A stretch of DNA of 64,000 nt from Acholoe squamosa (taxonomy: Eukaryota > Annelida > Polychaeta > Phyllodocida > Polynoidae), in contig OX439045.1 in assembly GCA_949317995.1 (NCBI GenBank), positions 9,284,174 to 9,348,173 of the forward strand. The letters run 5' to 3'. This document shows, piece after piece, positions 17,003 through 24,900 of this stretch. Within the stretch, counting starts at the first letter, position 1, and each line of letters begins with the position of its first letter. Below the pieces are notes generated by a model, which was not told the DNA's origin, ran no database searches, and saw only the letters and a list, made by a program, of their open reading frames with translations. The position numbers were made by a program, and so were the translations under genes.

Positions 17003-17512
17003 TTATCTTTCTCTTACTTTATCTCTTAATTCTTTTATGATATCTGATAAAACATATTCTTCTGCTTTTAAAGTATCGACATATTTTCTGTTCTTAGGTT
17101 TAATTAAATTTTCTACGTCATAAATATAGTGCTTCCCGAGGATGTCAGCAGCCAAATGCATCATAGTAAAGTAAAAATCTTGAAAAGGCATTAAAATACA
17201 GGAGATTTTAAGCACTCGCGGTAAAAGCATAATATCAGACAAAACTATATTTCCTATTTCATTTAGCTGATAAAACGACAGGAAATAATCCGCGAAATAT
17301 ACAAGAGCTTCTTCTTTTACTTTTTTTAACCTAGGTAAAGATTCCCTGTGAAATAAAGCAGAAAATATTTGTTCGGCTTCCTTCACAGACATATAAGGTT
17401 GAACAGGAAAACTGATATCAATAAAATCATTTTCTTTGTCTTTAAAATGTATCATACCTTTAAAGTAATCAATTCTATTTTTTAACAACTCATAATTAAT
17501 TTTTATGATCAT
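17003..17512 (-). pseudogene. N-terminal BTB-like part of the interrupted paralogue
   Basis: From the ATG at 17512 this gives 169 aa. Its start aligns with the paralogue at 17949-18809: ELLKNRIDYFKGMIHF with ELLSSRIFYFKSYFNF, and later ALVYFADYFLSFYQL with SIAFFACYFQSDFLF. The pattern of an N-terminal YFK helix, a central Phe-rich helix and an ACYF-type helix is compatible with a BTB/POZ domain. The frame ends at a TAA (17003-17005) shortly before the zinc ribbon, which continues in phase at 16787-16996. The overall layout is the same as the intact paralogue, so a nonsense mutation is the simplest reading. Confidence 0.55.
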
Positions 17513-17560
17513 AAAACATAAAATATATTGTAGTGAATTAATGCTGAGCACAAAAGACAA

Positions 17561-17948
17561 ACACGGTCCACGTATGGTTTGGGTAGAACCCGTATATTAT
17601 AACTAAATAAAATATACAAGATCTCTTCTCCAATCGTCCTTCCTATAGGTGAGCTCTGCCGAGAGGTAGGTCTGATCCGCACTCGTCTACGACAGAGAGC
17701 CAACTGAGGAGGCAATGCCTCGCAACAACGTTATGTGTGTGTGTGTGTATATATATATATGTAGAATCAAGAAAATTAAATTCCTTTCCTTTCGAACAAA
17801 AACAAGAAAAGGATTTTATAGTCATATACGGTTATACCTAAATAAGACTAACGCAAGATATATGAAGAAGTAAATTCAAATCCTTTCCTCTTATACCGGA
17901 AAAAAATATATGTCTTATCTCAGAAGAGTTTGTGGAGAATTTAGAACT
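17561..17948. other. Gap with a GC-richer, SINE-like insert and TG/TA microsatellite
   Basis: Positions about 17640-17725 are clearly GC-richer than the surroundings and contain short blocks such as GAGCTCTGCCGAGAGG. They are followed by a TG/TA microsatellite (17732-17760). This looks like an inserted short interspersed element, but no A or B box is clear enough to name it. A TGAGATAA motif on the minus strand lies at 17915-17922. Confidence 0.35.
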
Positions 17949-18809
17949 CTACAAAGAAAAAAAAGACATTTGGTTTCGATAGTATTTTTTCATCATTAAT
18001 TTATATGTTTTCTTCTGCAATCTTATGAAGGTTCGAGAACATACCGGTTTAGCATTTGCCCATTTAACTCTACAATTTGAACATTTGATTCCCTCTCTGT
18101 TTATTTTAGTGTATGACTTTATCCTGAAGTTGGTGTAACATTTATAATAACATACACTACCACAGCAATCCATATTTTTAATTTTGTTTTCTTTCTTGTC
18201 TTTTTTGTAGGAGTAATGAAATTCTCCACACCCAGAGCAGAAATAACGTACAGGGTAACAATCTATGTACATATCACGATAAGCATTTTTGATTTTTTTT
18301 GCTAATATTCTTGTCTTATAACATTTAAAACTGCAATATACATCTATATCATGAATATGACAATATATATCTTTAAGAAGATCTAACAAAGGATATTTTT
18401 CTCCAATTAGATCTGTACAAAAATATAACAAAGAAATAGTGGTATTATGACAAACGTTTCCTGTGTAGATAAAAACTTTTACAATTTTGGCTATTTCATT
18501 TATGTGTTTTAAACTTCTTTTATGTAAATATTTGAACAAAAAATCACTTTGAAAGTAACACGCAAAAAAAGCTATAGATTCAACATCTTTCACTGTATCA
18601 AAACTAGAGAAAGAATCTCGAATAGAATCTTCACATAAAAATTGAATGAAATAAAAACATTGTTCTATTGAAAGCAACCTGTTCAAAGGAATTTGAATAT
18701 CTACTTCTTCTTTTTCGTTTTCTGATTTTTCTTGAAAATTAAAATAAGACTTAAAATAAAATATTCTAGAAGATAAAAGTTCTTTATTTAAAAAAATATT
18801 TCCCTCCAT
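17949..18809 (-). CDS. BTB-like plus zinc-ribbon protein (intact paralogue)
   Basis: This 286-aa protein begins with a possible BTB/POZ fold (about residues 8-120: KELLSSRIFYFKSYFNF, VDIQIPLNRLLS, FACYFQSDFLFKYLHKR). It ends with a zinc-binding module having CSGC, DCCGSVCYYKC and CSNC clusters at about 197-257. BTB domains often recruit partners to cullin-3 ligases or chromatin; combined with a RING- or ribbon-like C terminus this could be a ubiquitin-ligase adaptor, but no catalytic signature is visible. The tandem partner at 16787-17512 is its duplicate. It starts from an ATG and has the AT-rich codon use of the viral-type genes. Confidence 0.55.
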   Translation of the reverse strand: MEGNIFLNKELLSSRIFYFKSYFNFQEKSENEKEEVDIQIPLNRLLSIEQCFYFIQFLCEDSIRDSFSSFDTVKDVESIAFFACYFQSDFLFKYLHKRSLKHINEIAKIVKVFIYTGNVCHNTTISLLYFCTDLIGEKYPLLDLLKDIYCHIHDIDVYCSFKCYKTRILAKKIKNAYRDMYIDCYPVRYFCSGCGEFHYSYKKDKKENKIKNMDCCGSVCYYKCYTNFRIKSYTKINREGIKCSNCRVKWANAKPVCSRTFIRLQKKTYKLMMKKYYRNQMSFFSL

Positions 18810-18869
18810 ATAAACTAAAGAAATTTAACTTAAGTTTTCCTTTTATACCTTAAACAGAACCTTTAAATT

Positions 18870-20858
18870 TTATTCACTCCCCTCGTGTTCATATATGATG
18901 TGTCTCGTGAGGCTCTTTTCTGTCTTGAAAGTAAGGTAACAAAAACGGCAAACGTACTGGGTTTTTTTTCGAGTGGTCAAAAGGAGAGAGCCTGCTAAAT
19001 GAGAAGGCGTGTTACACCCTCCACAAGCCCGAGAAAGACTTAAATGATGAATAGTTTCATCGCTAGGAGGTCTAGCTAGTTTAGCCAAGACAGCTTGCTC
19101 GTAGAAATATCTGCCTAAATCTGACGATCCAAACAATCTCACATAATCTTCTAAAGGAGCTCTGTTAGCTACTAACGAGCTGTAAGTTGGTCTCACCACT
19201 CCCGTTGGAGGTGCGCTGCTGTCTATGCCTGACGTCTGAAATCTTGTGGTGTCAGGAGGACCTCTAGGAACGTCTGTTCGAAGTGTTTGACTCGGTGGTT
19301 GGAAGCCAGAACTTGTGCCTGCGTAACTCTGAGTTTGAAGTCTAGTAGAATTAGGAGGACCTCTAGGAACGCCTGTCTGAAGTATTTGACTCGGTTGTTG
19401 GAAGCCAGAACTTGTGCCTGCGTAGCTCTGAGAGGAGGTGCCGAAAGCTGACGGTTGTTGGGGGAAGATGACGAGAGGAGGAGCAGGAACTTGCGGGGTT
19501 CTTTGAGCAGGGAAGACAGCAGAAGCTTGCATTTGAGACAAGCTCAAAGAGACTGGAGCCGAAACGTTTGGAGGAGGGAAGGCGGGGACAGATGCTTGTG
19601 CTGGTGCCAAAACATTTGGAGGAGGGAAGGTGGGAAGAGATGCTTGTGTGGGTGCCAAAACGTTTGGAGGATAGAAGGCGGAAGAAGAACCTTGCTCTGG
19701 TAAGGAAGAGGTGGAAAAATCAAAAGACGATGCAATTTGTGATACAGATTTCTTTTGTCTTCTCAGGGGGGATGAAGCAGCAGAGCATTTCTTTCTGCTT
19801 CTTGTGTTTCCCTGGCTCTGAGAACAAGGAGCAGAAGGACGGTCAGTAACAGGAGCAGGAGGGAGAGGATTTTGGAGAATGCCAGCAACCTCTTCATCGC
19901 TTTCTGGCTCAGATTTGACATAAGAACAAGTACAAAACGAAGAAGAAGCTTTAGGCAGAGAAACAGATTTGTTAGGCAAAGGTACAAACAAAGCAGTTTT
20001 TATAGCAGGAAAATCACCAGAGGCAGCGGCTTGGGAAGGTGCTGCGGAAGGACCTGCTAGAGAAGCAACAGGAACAGGAACAGAGGAGGCTTCAAAAGAA
20101 AGAGTTACAGAGGCTTCAGGCGGAGAGACTTCAGATGAAGTAGCTTCAGAGCAGGCTTGAGGAACGGAAGCTTTGGTTTGAGTAGCAGAACGAGACTGCT
20201 TAGAAGAAGCAAAAGCAGAGGTCTTTGTCTCAGTAGAGGAAGGACAAGTAGAAAAGGAGACCTTAGTCTTAGCAGAGGAAGAGGTCTTAGCCTTAGAAGC
20301 AGAAGTCTCGCTTTTAGCAGCTGAAGTGGAGCCCTTAGAAGCAGAAGCCTTGCTCTTAGCAGCTGAAGAGGAGCCCTTTGACTCTATAGCAGAAGGAAGT
20401 TGTTCAGAGGAAAGGGAGGGTTCAGGCAAAGAAGTTCCCTTTTTTTTCAGGAAATTGATGAATTCTTCCTTGAAGGAAGATACGCCAGCAGTAATTTTAA
20501 AGAGAGAAACTACAGCTTCAGCATTAGAAGAAACAGGCAAAGAGGAATCTTCAGCGTCTGAAGAAACAGGCAGAGAGGAAGACGAGAGCTTTTCTGATTT
20601 CTTTTCTTGCATAGCAGGCAACGAAGCTTCGCTGGCTGATCGTTTAAGCATCTGTGAAGAAGAAGCGGAAGCATCTTGTGAGCTAATAGACTGCGGAACA
20701 GAAAGTGAAGCAGAGAAAGAAACCTGTGGAGGAGACGACAGGACTGAGTTAGAAATAGCAGAACCTGCTGAGGTGGAACTTGCAGGTTCCGCTACGGCTG
20801 GACGAAGAGGTTGTATATTTACTAATTTTGAGGGCAAGGGATGTCTAGCTTTCGGCAT
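18870..20858 (-). CDS. Long Ser/Ala/Pro-rich protein with C-terminal C2H2 zinc finger
   Basis: I start at the ATG at 20858 (MPKARHPLPSKLVN), giving 662 aa. The open frame extends 14 codons further into a TA microsatellite. Most of the protein is low-complexity Ser, Ala, Pro, Gln and Thr, with internal repeats: three PPNVLAPxQAS-type units (about 400-445) and a duplicated QSYAGTSSGFQ to PRGPP unit (about 480-545). The last 90 residues look folded, with a CGGC pair and then one C2H2 finger, YVCRFCYLTFKTEKSLTRH to HEG. A DNA-binding transcription regulator with an activation or scaffold tail is plausible. Its base composition is more GC-rich than its neighbours, partly because of the residue bias. 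Confidence 0.55.
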   Translation of the reverse strand: MPKARHPLPSKLVNIQPLRPAVAEPASSTSAGSAISNSVLSSPPQVSFSASLSVPQSISSQDASASSSQMLKRSASEASLPAMQEKKSEKLSSSSLPVSSDAEDSSLPVSSNAEAVVSLFKITAGVSSFKEEFINFLKKKGTSLPEPSLSSEQLPSAIESKGSSSAAKSKASASKGSTSAAKSETSASKAKTSSSAKTKVSFSTCPSSTETKTSAFASSKQSRSATQTKASVPQACSEATSSEVSPPEASVTLSFEASSVPVPVASLAGPSAAPSQAAASGDFPAIKTALFVPLPNKSVSLPKASSSFCTCSYVKSEPESDEEVAGILQNPLPPAPVTDRPSAPCSQSQGNTRSRKKCSAASSPLRRQKKSVSQIASSFDFSTSSLPEQGSSSAFYPPNVLAPTQASLPTFPPPNVLAPAQASVPAFPPPNVSAPVSLSLSQMQASAVFPAQRTPQVPAPPLVIFPQQPSAFGTSSQSYAGTSSGFQQPSQILQTGVPRGPPNSTRLQTQSYAGTSSGFQPPSQTLRTDVPRGPPDTTRFQTSGIDSSAPPTGVVRPTYSSLVANRAPLEDYVRLFGSSDLGRYFYEQAVLAKLARPPSDETIHHLSLSRACGGCNTPSHLAGSLLLTTRKKTQYVCRFCYLTFKTEKSLTRHIIYEHEGSE

Positions 20859-20867
20859 CTGGAGAAA

Positions 20868-20895
20868 AAATATATATATATATATATATATCATA
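20868..20895. repeat. TA microsatellite
   Basis: A short alternating TA run directly precedes the start of the Ser/Ala/Pro-rich gene and could provide a TATA-like element. Confidence 0.6.
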
Positions 20896-20931
20896 AACAA
20901 TGTAATATATGAACAATTACATTAACATATA

Positions 20932-22092
20932 TCATAAATCATGTGAAATCTTAATTTTCTTTGGTTTAGGTATTTTCGGACCTCTTTTGTCTTTTGTGCT
21001 TTTTAGAACTGCATAAGAACAGTGCTGTGGACATCTCGCACACTTCTCTAAATTTTCAGGTAATATATTTGACGATAAAACTACAAGATGTTTTTGAAGT
21101 CGCTCTATAACTTGAAAACAATATTCCATGTTTGCCTGGCTTAGTTCCAATTTGTCTTTGAATAATGTTGCTAAAGGAGGAAAATTTTTAAGATGCTGAA
21201 CTTTATTTTCTATTTGAACTTTCTTTTTCTCTAATTCTTTTTTGGTTTTAGGAGGACAAATATTTTTTTGATTTTTTTCACTTTCTTCTTCACTATCAGA
21301 CAATGCCAGATCATCTTTAAGGAACATATATTCTGGATCACTTATAATAGCACTATCTTCTGACTGACTTCTTGATACTTTACTTTTAGAATATTTTTCT
21401 TCTTTTTTTTCTTCTTCGCTGTCACTCATTTGCATAGCAGAAGTGCTAGCTTTAGGTTCATAAGGTAAGTCATCATTTTTTTCTTTGCTTTCATCTTCAC
21501 TGCTATCTGAGAAATTTTCTTCTTCATAAAAATTGCTAGGCATAGAAAATAAATTATCAGATTTCCTTTTTCTTTTTAAACTATTTTCTTTTTCATTTTT
21601 AACTCTACTTTGTGAAGGAAAATATTCTGTTATTTTTTTCAGATCTTCATTTAAAAATAAATTTACAGGCTTCGATCTAAAATTATGTAAAGGATGAAAA
21701 TCAGTACTTTGTTTTTTCGAAGCAAAATGAATATTTATTTTTAAAATTTCACAAACACATTCTACCAAAATACTATGAGAAGACAGCAAATCTGATAAAA
21801 TTTTAGCTTTGTTTTGTGTCATGCAATATCCGTAATATGTGCTATAAGCTTCATCCTTTTTCATATAAAAAACAAGAGAAGACCAAGCTTCGTCTTTTAA
21901 TATAGCAATAACTTTATCCCTTGGAATTTTTTTTTCTTTTTGCTGTTTGCTGATCAGTTCAGTAACGTAAAACAAACAGTGAGTGTCTTCTTGTTTCACT
22001 TTACTCCAGTATTCATGATTTTCTTTTTTGTCTTGACACAATAAAGTAAACAAAACCAGAAAAAAATGTGAAATTATCTTAATTTCTTTCAT
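20932..22092 (-). CDS. Unknown acidic protein with nuclear-localisation-like clusters
   Basis: This 386-aa protein is unrecognised. Residues 1-20 are hydrophobic (ISHFFLVLFTLLC) and resemble a signal peptide, but the rest looks nuclear. There is a possible folded domain at about 28-170, a Lys/Arg cluster (LKRKRKSDN near 175) and an acidic Ser/Glu/Asp-rich segment (about 190-290). A helical region with LEKKKVQIENKVQHL is next, then a CARCPQHC cysteine group and a basic tail. The hydrophobic start may therefore be part of a helix rather than a secretion signal. Its start codon lies directly after the stop of the upstream gene (22094-22741), suggesting a shared transcript. Confidence 0.5.
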   Translation of the reverse strand: MKEIKIISHFFLVLFTLLCQDKKENHEYWSKVKQEDTHCLFYVTELISKQQKEKKIPRDKVIAILKDEAWSSLVFYMKKDEAYSTYYGYCMTQNKAKILSDLLSSHSILVECVCEILKINIHFASKKQSTDFHPLHNFRSKPVNLFLNEDLKKITEYFPSQSRVKNEKENSLKRKRKSDNLFSMPSNFYEEENFSDSSEDESKEKNDDLPYEPKASTSAMQMSDSEEEKKEEKYSKSKVSRSQSEDSAIISDPEYMFLKDDLALSDSEEESEKNQKNICPPKTKKELEKKKVQIENKVQHLKNFPPLATLFKDKLELSQANMEYCFQVIERLQKHLVVLSSNILPENLEKCARCPQHCSYAVLKSTKDKRGPKIPKPKKIKISHDL

Positions 22093-22093
22093 T

Positions 22094-22741
22094 TTAATGA
22101 AGCTTGATTTTTTCTTTTTTTATTTCAAGCAATGCCTCCTTTATTTCAAAGCACAATTCTGAAAAAAATGATGTGTCTTTTACTATACAATTTCCTTTAA
22201 AATTATGACCTAAAGTAAAAGTAAGATATTTATTAGATAGCCTAAAAGAAGAAAAATAATTCAATTTTTTGGTGACAGCTATTTTATGATCATACAAAAG
22301 CCAAGAAGATTCAAAAGAATTTGACTCTCTAATTTTGTAGATATATTTTTCAGGCAATCTAGAAAAAAGCTTTAGAAAAAGCTCATATAGCTTTGTTCCC
22401 TGATTATTTAAATTTATTTCTATACTTAATTGCACATTCAATAAATTAACTTTTATTTTCTGGTAATCTATCTCAGAATATTTTGAATAAAAATGCAAAC
22501 AATATTTAACAACGAATTTATCTATTTTGTTTAATAAATAAGAAAAATTATTTTTAAAAAATATATAGCAAAATCCATTTCTTGTAAATTTCAAAGAAAA
22601 GTTTTTTCTTACAACATGTATAGATCCCCTGTACTTAGAAATACTTTTCTTTGGAGACCTAAAACTTTCTATATCTATTTTAGCACTAGGATTTGTAGTA
22701 ACTATAAGAACAATATTATTTACTATGTATTGAATAGACAT
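22094..22741 (-). CDS. Protein of unknown family, possible TBP-like fold
   Basis: From the ATG at 22741 (MSIQYIVNNIV) the product is 215 aa. The N-terminal half reads IQYIVNNIVLIVTT, then IDIESF, KYRGSIHVVRK, FTRNGFCYIFF and a C-terminal helix. This succession resembles one lobe of the TATA-binding protein saddle (strand, helix, four strands, helix). A second half with KVNLLNVQLSIEINL and KLYELFLKLFSR could be the other lobe. The similarity is only in pattern, so this stays a hypothesis; divergent TBP-like proteins are known in large DNA viruses. Candidate non-coding 5' exons lie upstream on the same strand (22861, 23185-23274, 23627-23732, 24257-24401). Confidence 0.4.
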   Translation of the reverse strand: MSIQYIVNNIVLIVTTNPSAKIDIESFRSPKKSISKYRGSIHVVRKNFSLKFTRNGFCYIFFKNNFSYLLNKIDKFVVKYCLHFYSKYSEIDYQKIKVNLLNVQLSIEINLNNQGTKLYELFLKLFSRLPEKYIYKIRESNSFESSWLLYDHKIAVTKKLNYFSSFRLSNKYLTFTLGHNFKGNCIVKDTSFFSELCFEIKEALLEIKKEKIKLH

Positions 22742-24400
22742 ATAACTGCATAACAAATTAAAAGGCTACAACCTTGCTTGGTAAATCAGCAAACTACGAA
22801 TGTCTCGTAAACTTTTGCAGCAGGAACTATCAACTGCCTTAGGAACTTTGACAGCTTCAAACTATAACGAAAAAAATCATATAAATTATTTCCTAGAAAT
22901 ATTTTCAAGCTCAAATATTTGTATTTTTCGTCACTGGGGTATAACATACAGCTTACACAGTAATATCAATTAAAGTATTCCTTAAAATAAATAAATAGTC
23001 ACTTATGATGTCTCAAAAAAATAAAATCATGCAAATAAACATTTTACAGCCGTTCTTGACTTTGATACTCATAATTTCAATTACTGCTATCAATGTCTTC
23101 ACAGAAATAATTCTCTAAAGATTTACAACGATCAATTTTTGCATGGAACATCAAGCTGCTAGTAAAAGTCATAAATTCCCTCACCAGGAGGCAGCACTGC
23201 ACTGCGTTGTTTGAGTTGTCTGCTGCTATAATTTGCTCTCTGTTGCCAGCAGAATACGGGTATGGTTTCCTGCTCTGGAATAAATAAAGTTTTAAATTAC
23301 ACCCTCACAAAAAAATAAATTATGCGAATAAAAGATTTTTCAGCCATCCTTATCCCTGTAATTTTAATTTCTACTATTAATTACTCTACTGAAAAGATTC
23401 TCTAAAAAATTATAGTGATCAGTTTTCATGTGGAACACCAAGTCTCCATATCAATTCTAAGAAAAGGTTATATCATTATCTATTTTTAAATATTGTTTGT
23501 GTCGCCTTATCTATTTCAAAAAACTTTTTCATGTTTCATGTTATTAAGCCTAAAATAACCTGTGTAGCCATATCGTTTTCAGTAGTCTACACTAAACTAT
23601 TCAACAATAAGCTGTTTATCACTTACCAGGAGGCTATGATGTGCAACAATGTATACTCGAGTAAGGCAGACAGTCAAAGTAGCTGCTGACGTATAGTACG
23701 CAGCTAGTGCAGCAATGTTTCTTAAAGTGTACCTAAAAAAATAAATTTTTAAGTTATAAAATCATATAAACAAAGGATCTCACTACTGTTTTATATCCTA
23801 TACACCGTAATTTTAATCACAGTCTTTAATGTCCACACAGAAATACTTCTCTTCAAAGTTACAGTAACCAACGTCCTATCAGCTATTTACTATAATATTA
23901 TCAAGAAACACTAAACAGCAGTAAAAGGATGTAACGTAGCTACTAACTAAATTTTTCAATCATGCATTAACAAGGCTAAAAAGCATAATCATTTATCACC
24001 CTTTAAGAAAATTTATACTATAGAAGGTATGGATAGGAGGTCTTCCATGTTACATGTCACATGTCATTTAAATTCTCATGTCCATGTCACCTCTAAAAAC
24101 CTTACATGTTCCATGTCGAATTTAAAAAGGACCTATGTCATGTTACTAATTCTTTACCTCATGTAACTAAAGCTCATGTCACATGTTGATTTTAAGGAAT
24201 AATCATGTCATCATGTCGAATATAGTAGTCCATACCCATACTATACTATAGCCTACCTTCATAAGATCCGCAGAATTTACTTCTCAGTTTTATCTCCAGA
24301 GGGCAGCTCTGTGTTATGCTATCCTAGTCACAAGCACAGTCCCTGCCTTGTACGTTGTTTCAGATTTCTGCTGCTCTGGAAACAGGGATATACGTTTAAC
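22742..24400 (-). other. Candidate spliced 5' leader region with repeated exon-intron units
   Basis: No long frame is present. On the minus strand, intervals bounded by good splice signals occur at 24257-24401 (acceptor TTTTGTTTCAG, donor GTAGGC), 23627-23732 (acceptor TTTATTTTTTTAG, donor GTAAGTGA) and 23185-23274 (acceptor TTTATTTATTCCAG, donor GTGAGGGA). An acceptor at 22862-22863 (TTCGTTATAG) leads toward the ATG at 22741. The units look like diverged duplications of one segment of 300-450 bp, with shared intron blocks (for example near 23070, 23370 and 23800). These may be leader exons of the 22094-22741 gene. RNA evidence is needed to accept them. Confidence 0.35.
24026..24236. mobile_element. 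MITE with GGTATGGA/TCCATACC ends (family D)
   Basis: The inverted ends are 8 bp. The interior is built of repeated CATGTC and CATGTCGAATTT blocks. It is clearly related to the copy at 39027-39264 in the host-like half, and a fragment of the same family lies at about 23490-23600. No protein is encoded. Confidence 0.55.
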
Positions 24401-24553
24401 CCTGAAACAAAAAAAAGAAATCAGTTTCAAAACAATGTTTATTGCAGCAGAGAAAGCTAACAGTCTTGCTTTGCTGTAGCAGATGCAGCGCAGGAAATAT
24501 CGCCAGTGTTACAGACTCTAAGTCATAAAAGAAAAAACACTTCAACGTCGAAC

Positions 24554-24628
24554 GCCGACAGCAGGATTCGTACCCGCAACCTAGAGATATGTGAGCGAAC
24601 GCGCTACCACTGCGCCATCCTGTCAGGC
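24554..24628 (-). repeat. Degenerate tRNA-like sequence (SINE head or tRNA pseudogene)
   Basis: On the minus strand a type-2 promoter layout is visible: A box TGGCGCAGTGGTAGCGCG and B box GGGTACGAATCC, with a good D stem (GCGC/GCGC) and T stem (GCGGG/CCTGC). The acceptor arms fit only with a bulged base and the anticodon stem does not pair. It is therefore a tRNA-derived SINE head or a dead tRNA rather than a working gene. It lies between the divergent minus-strand leader region and the plus-strand mucin-like gene. Confidence 0.65.
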
Positions 24629-24900
24629 TAAGGACCGCGACTGTTTAGATATATTTATCTCCCTGGATTCTTTCTATGATGCTAAACAACAGAAATTCTA
24701 TTTCTACACCTCGGTATCTAAAGTGTATGAGTCATAGGTTTATCTTCAGGCAAGCAAACTTTATCTGCAGGTCAAACATCTTCCTTTCCTCTGTTGTATT
24801 GTTTCTTTATCTCAAAGAGGGATATAATGTCTAAAAAGAGGGATTCAGCTGCAGCTATCTAACTAGGACGTTCATACTTTGCTTAATATCAGCATTCAAC

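Noticed and set aside
24554-24628. Functional tRNA gene
   Set aside because: The anticodon stem does not pair and the acceptor stem needs a bulge.
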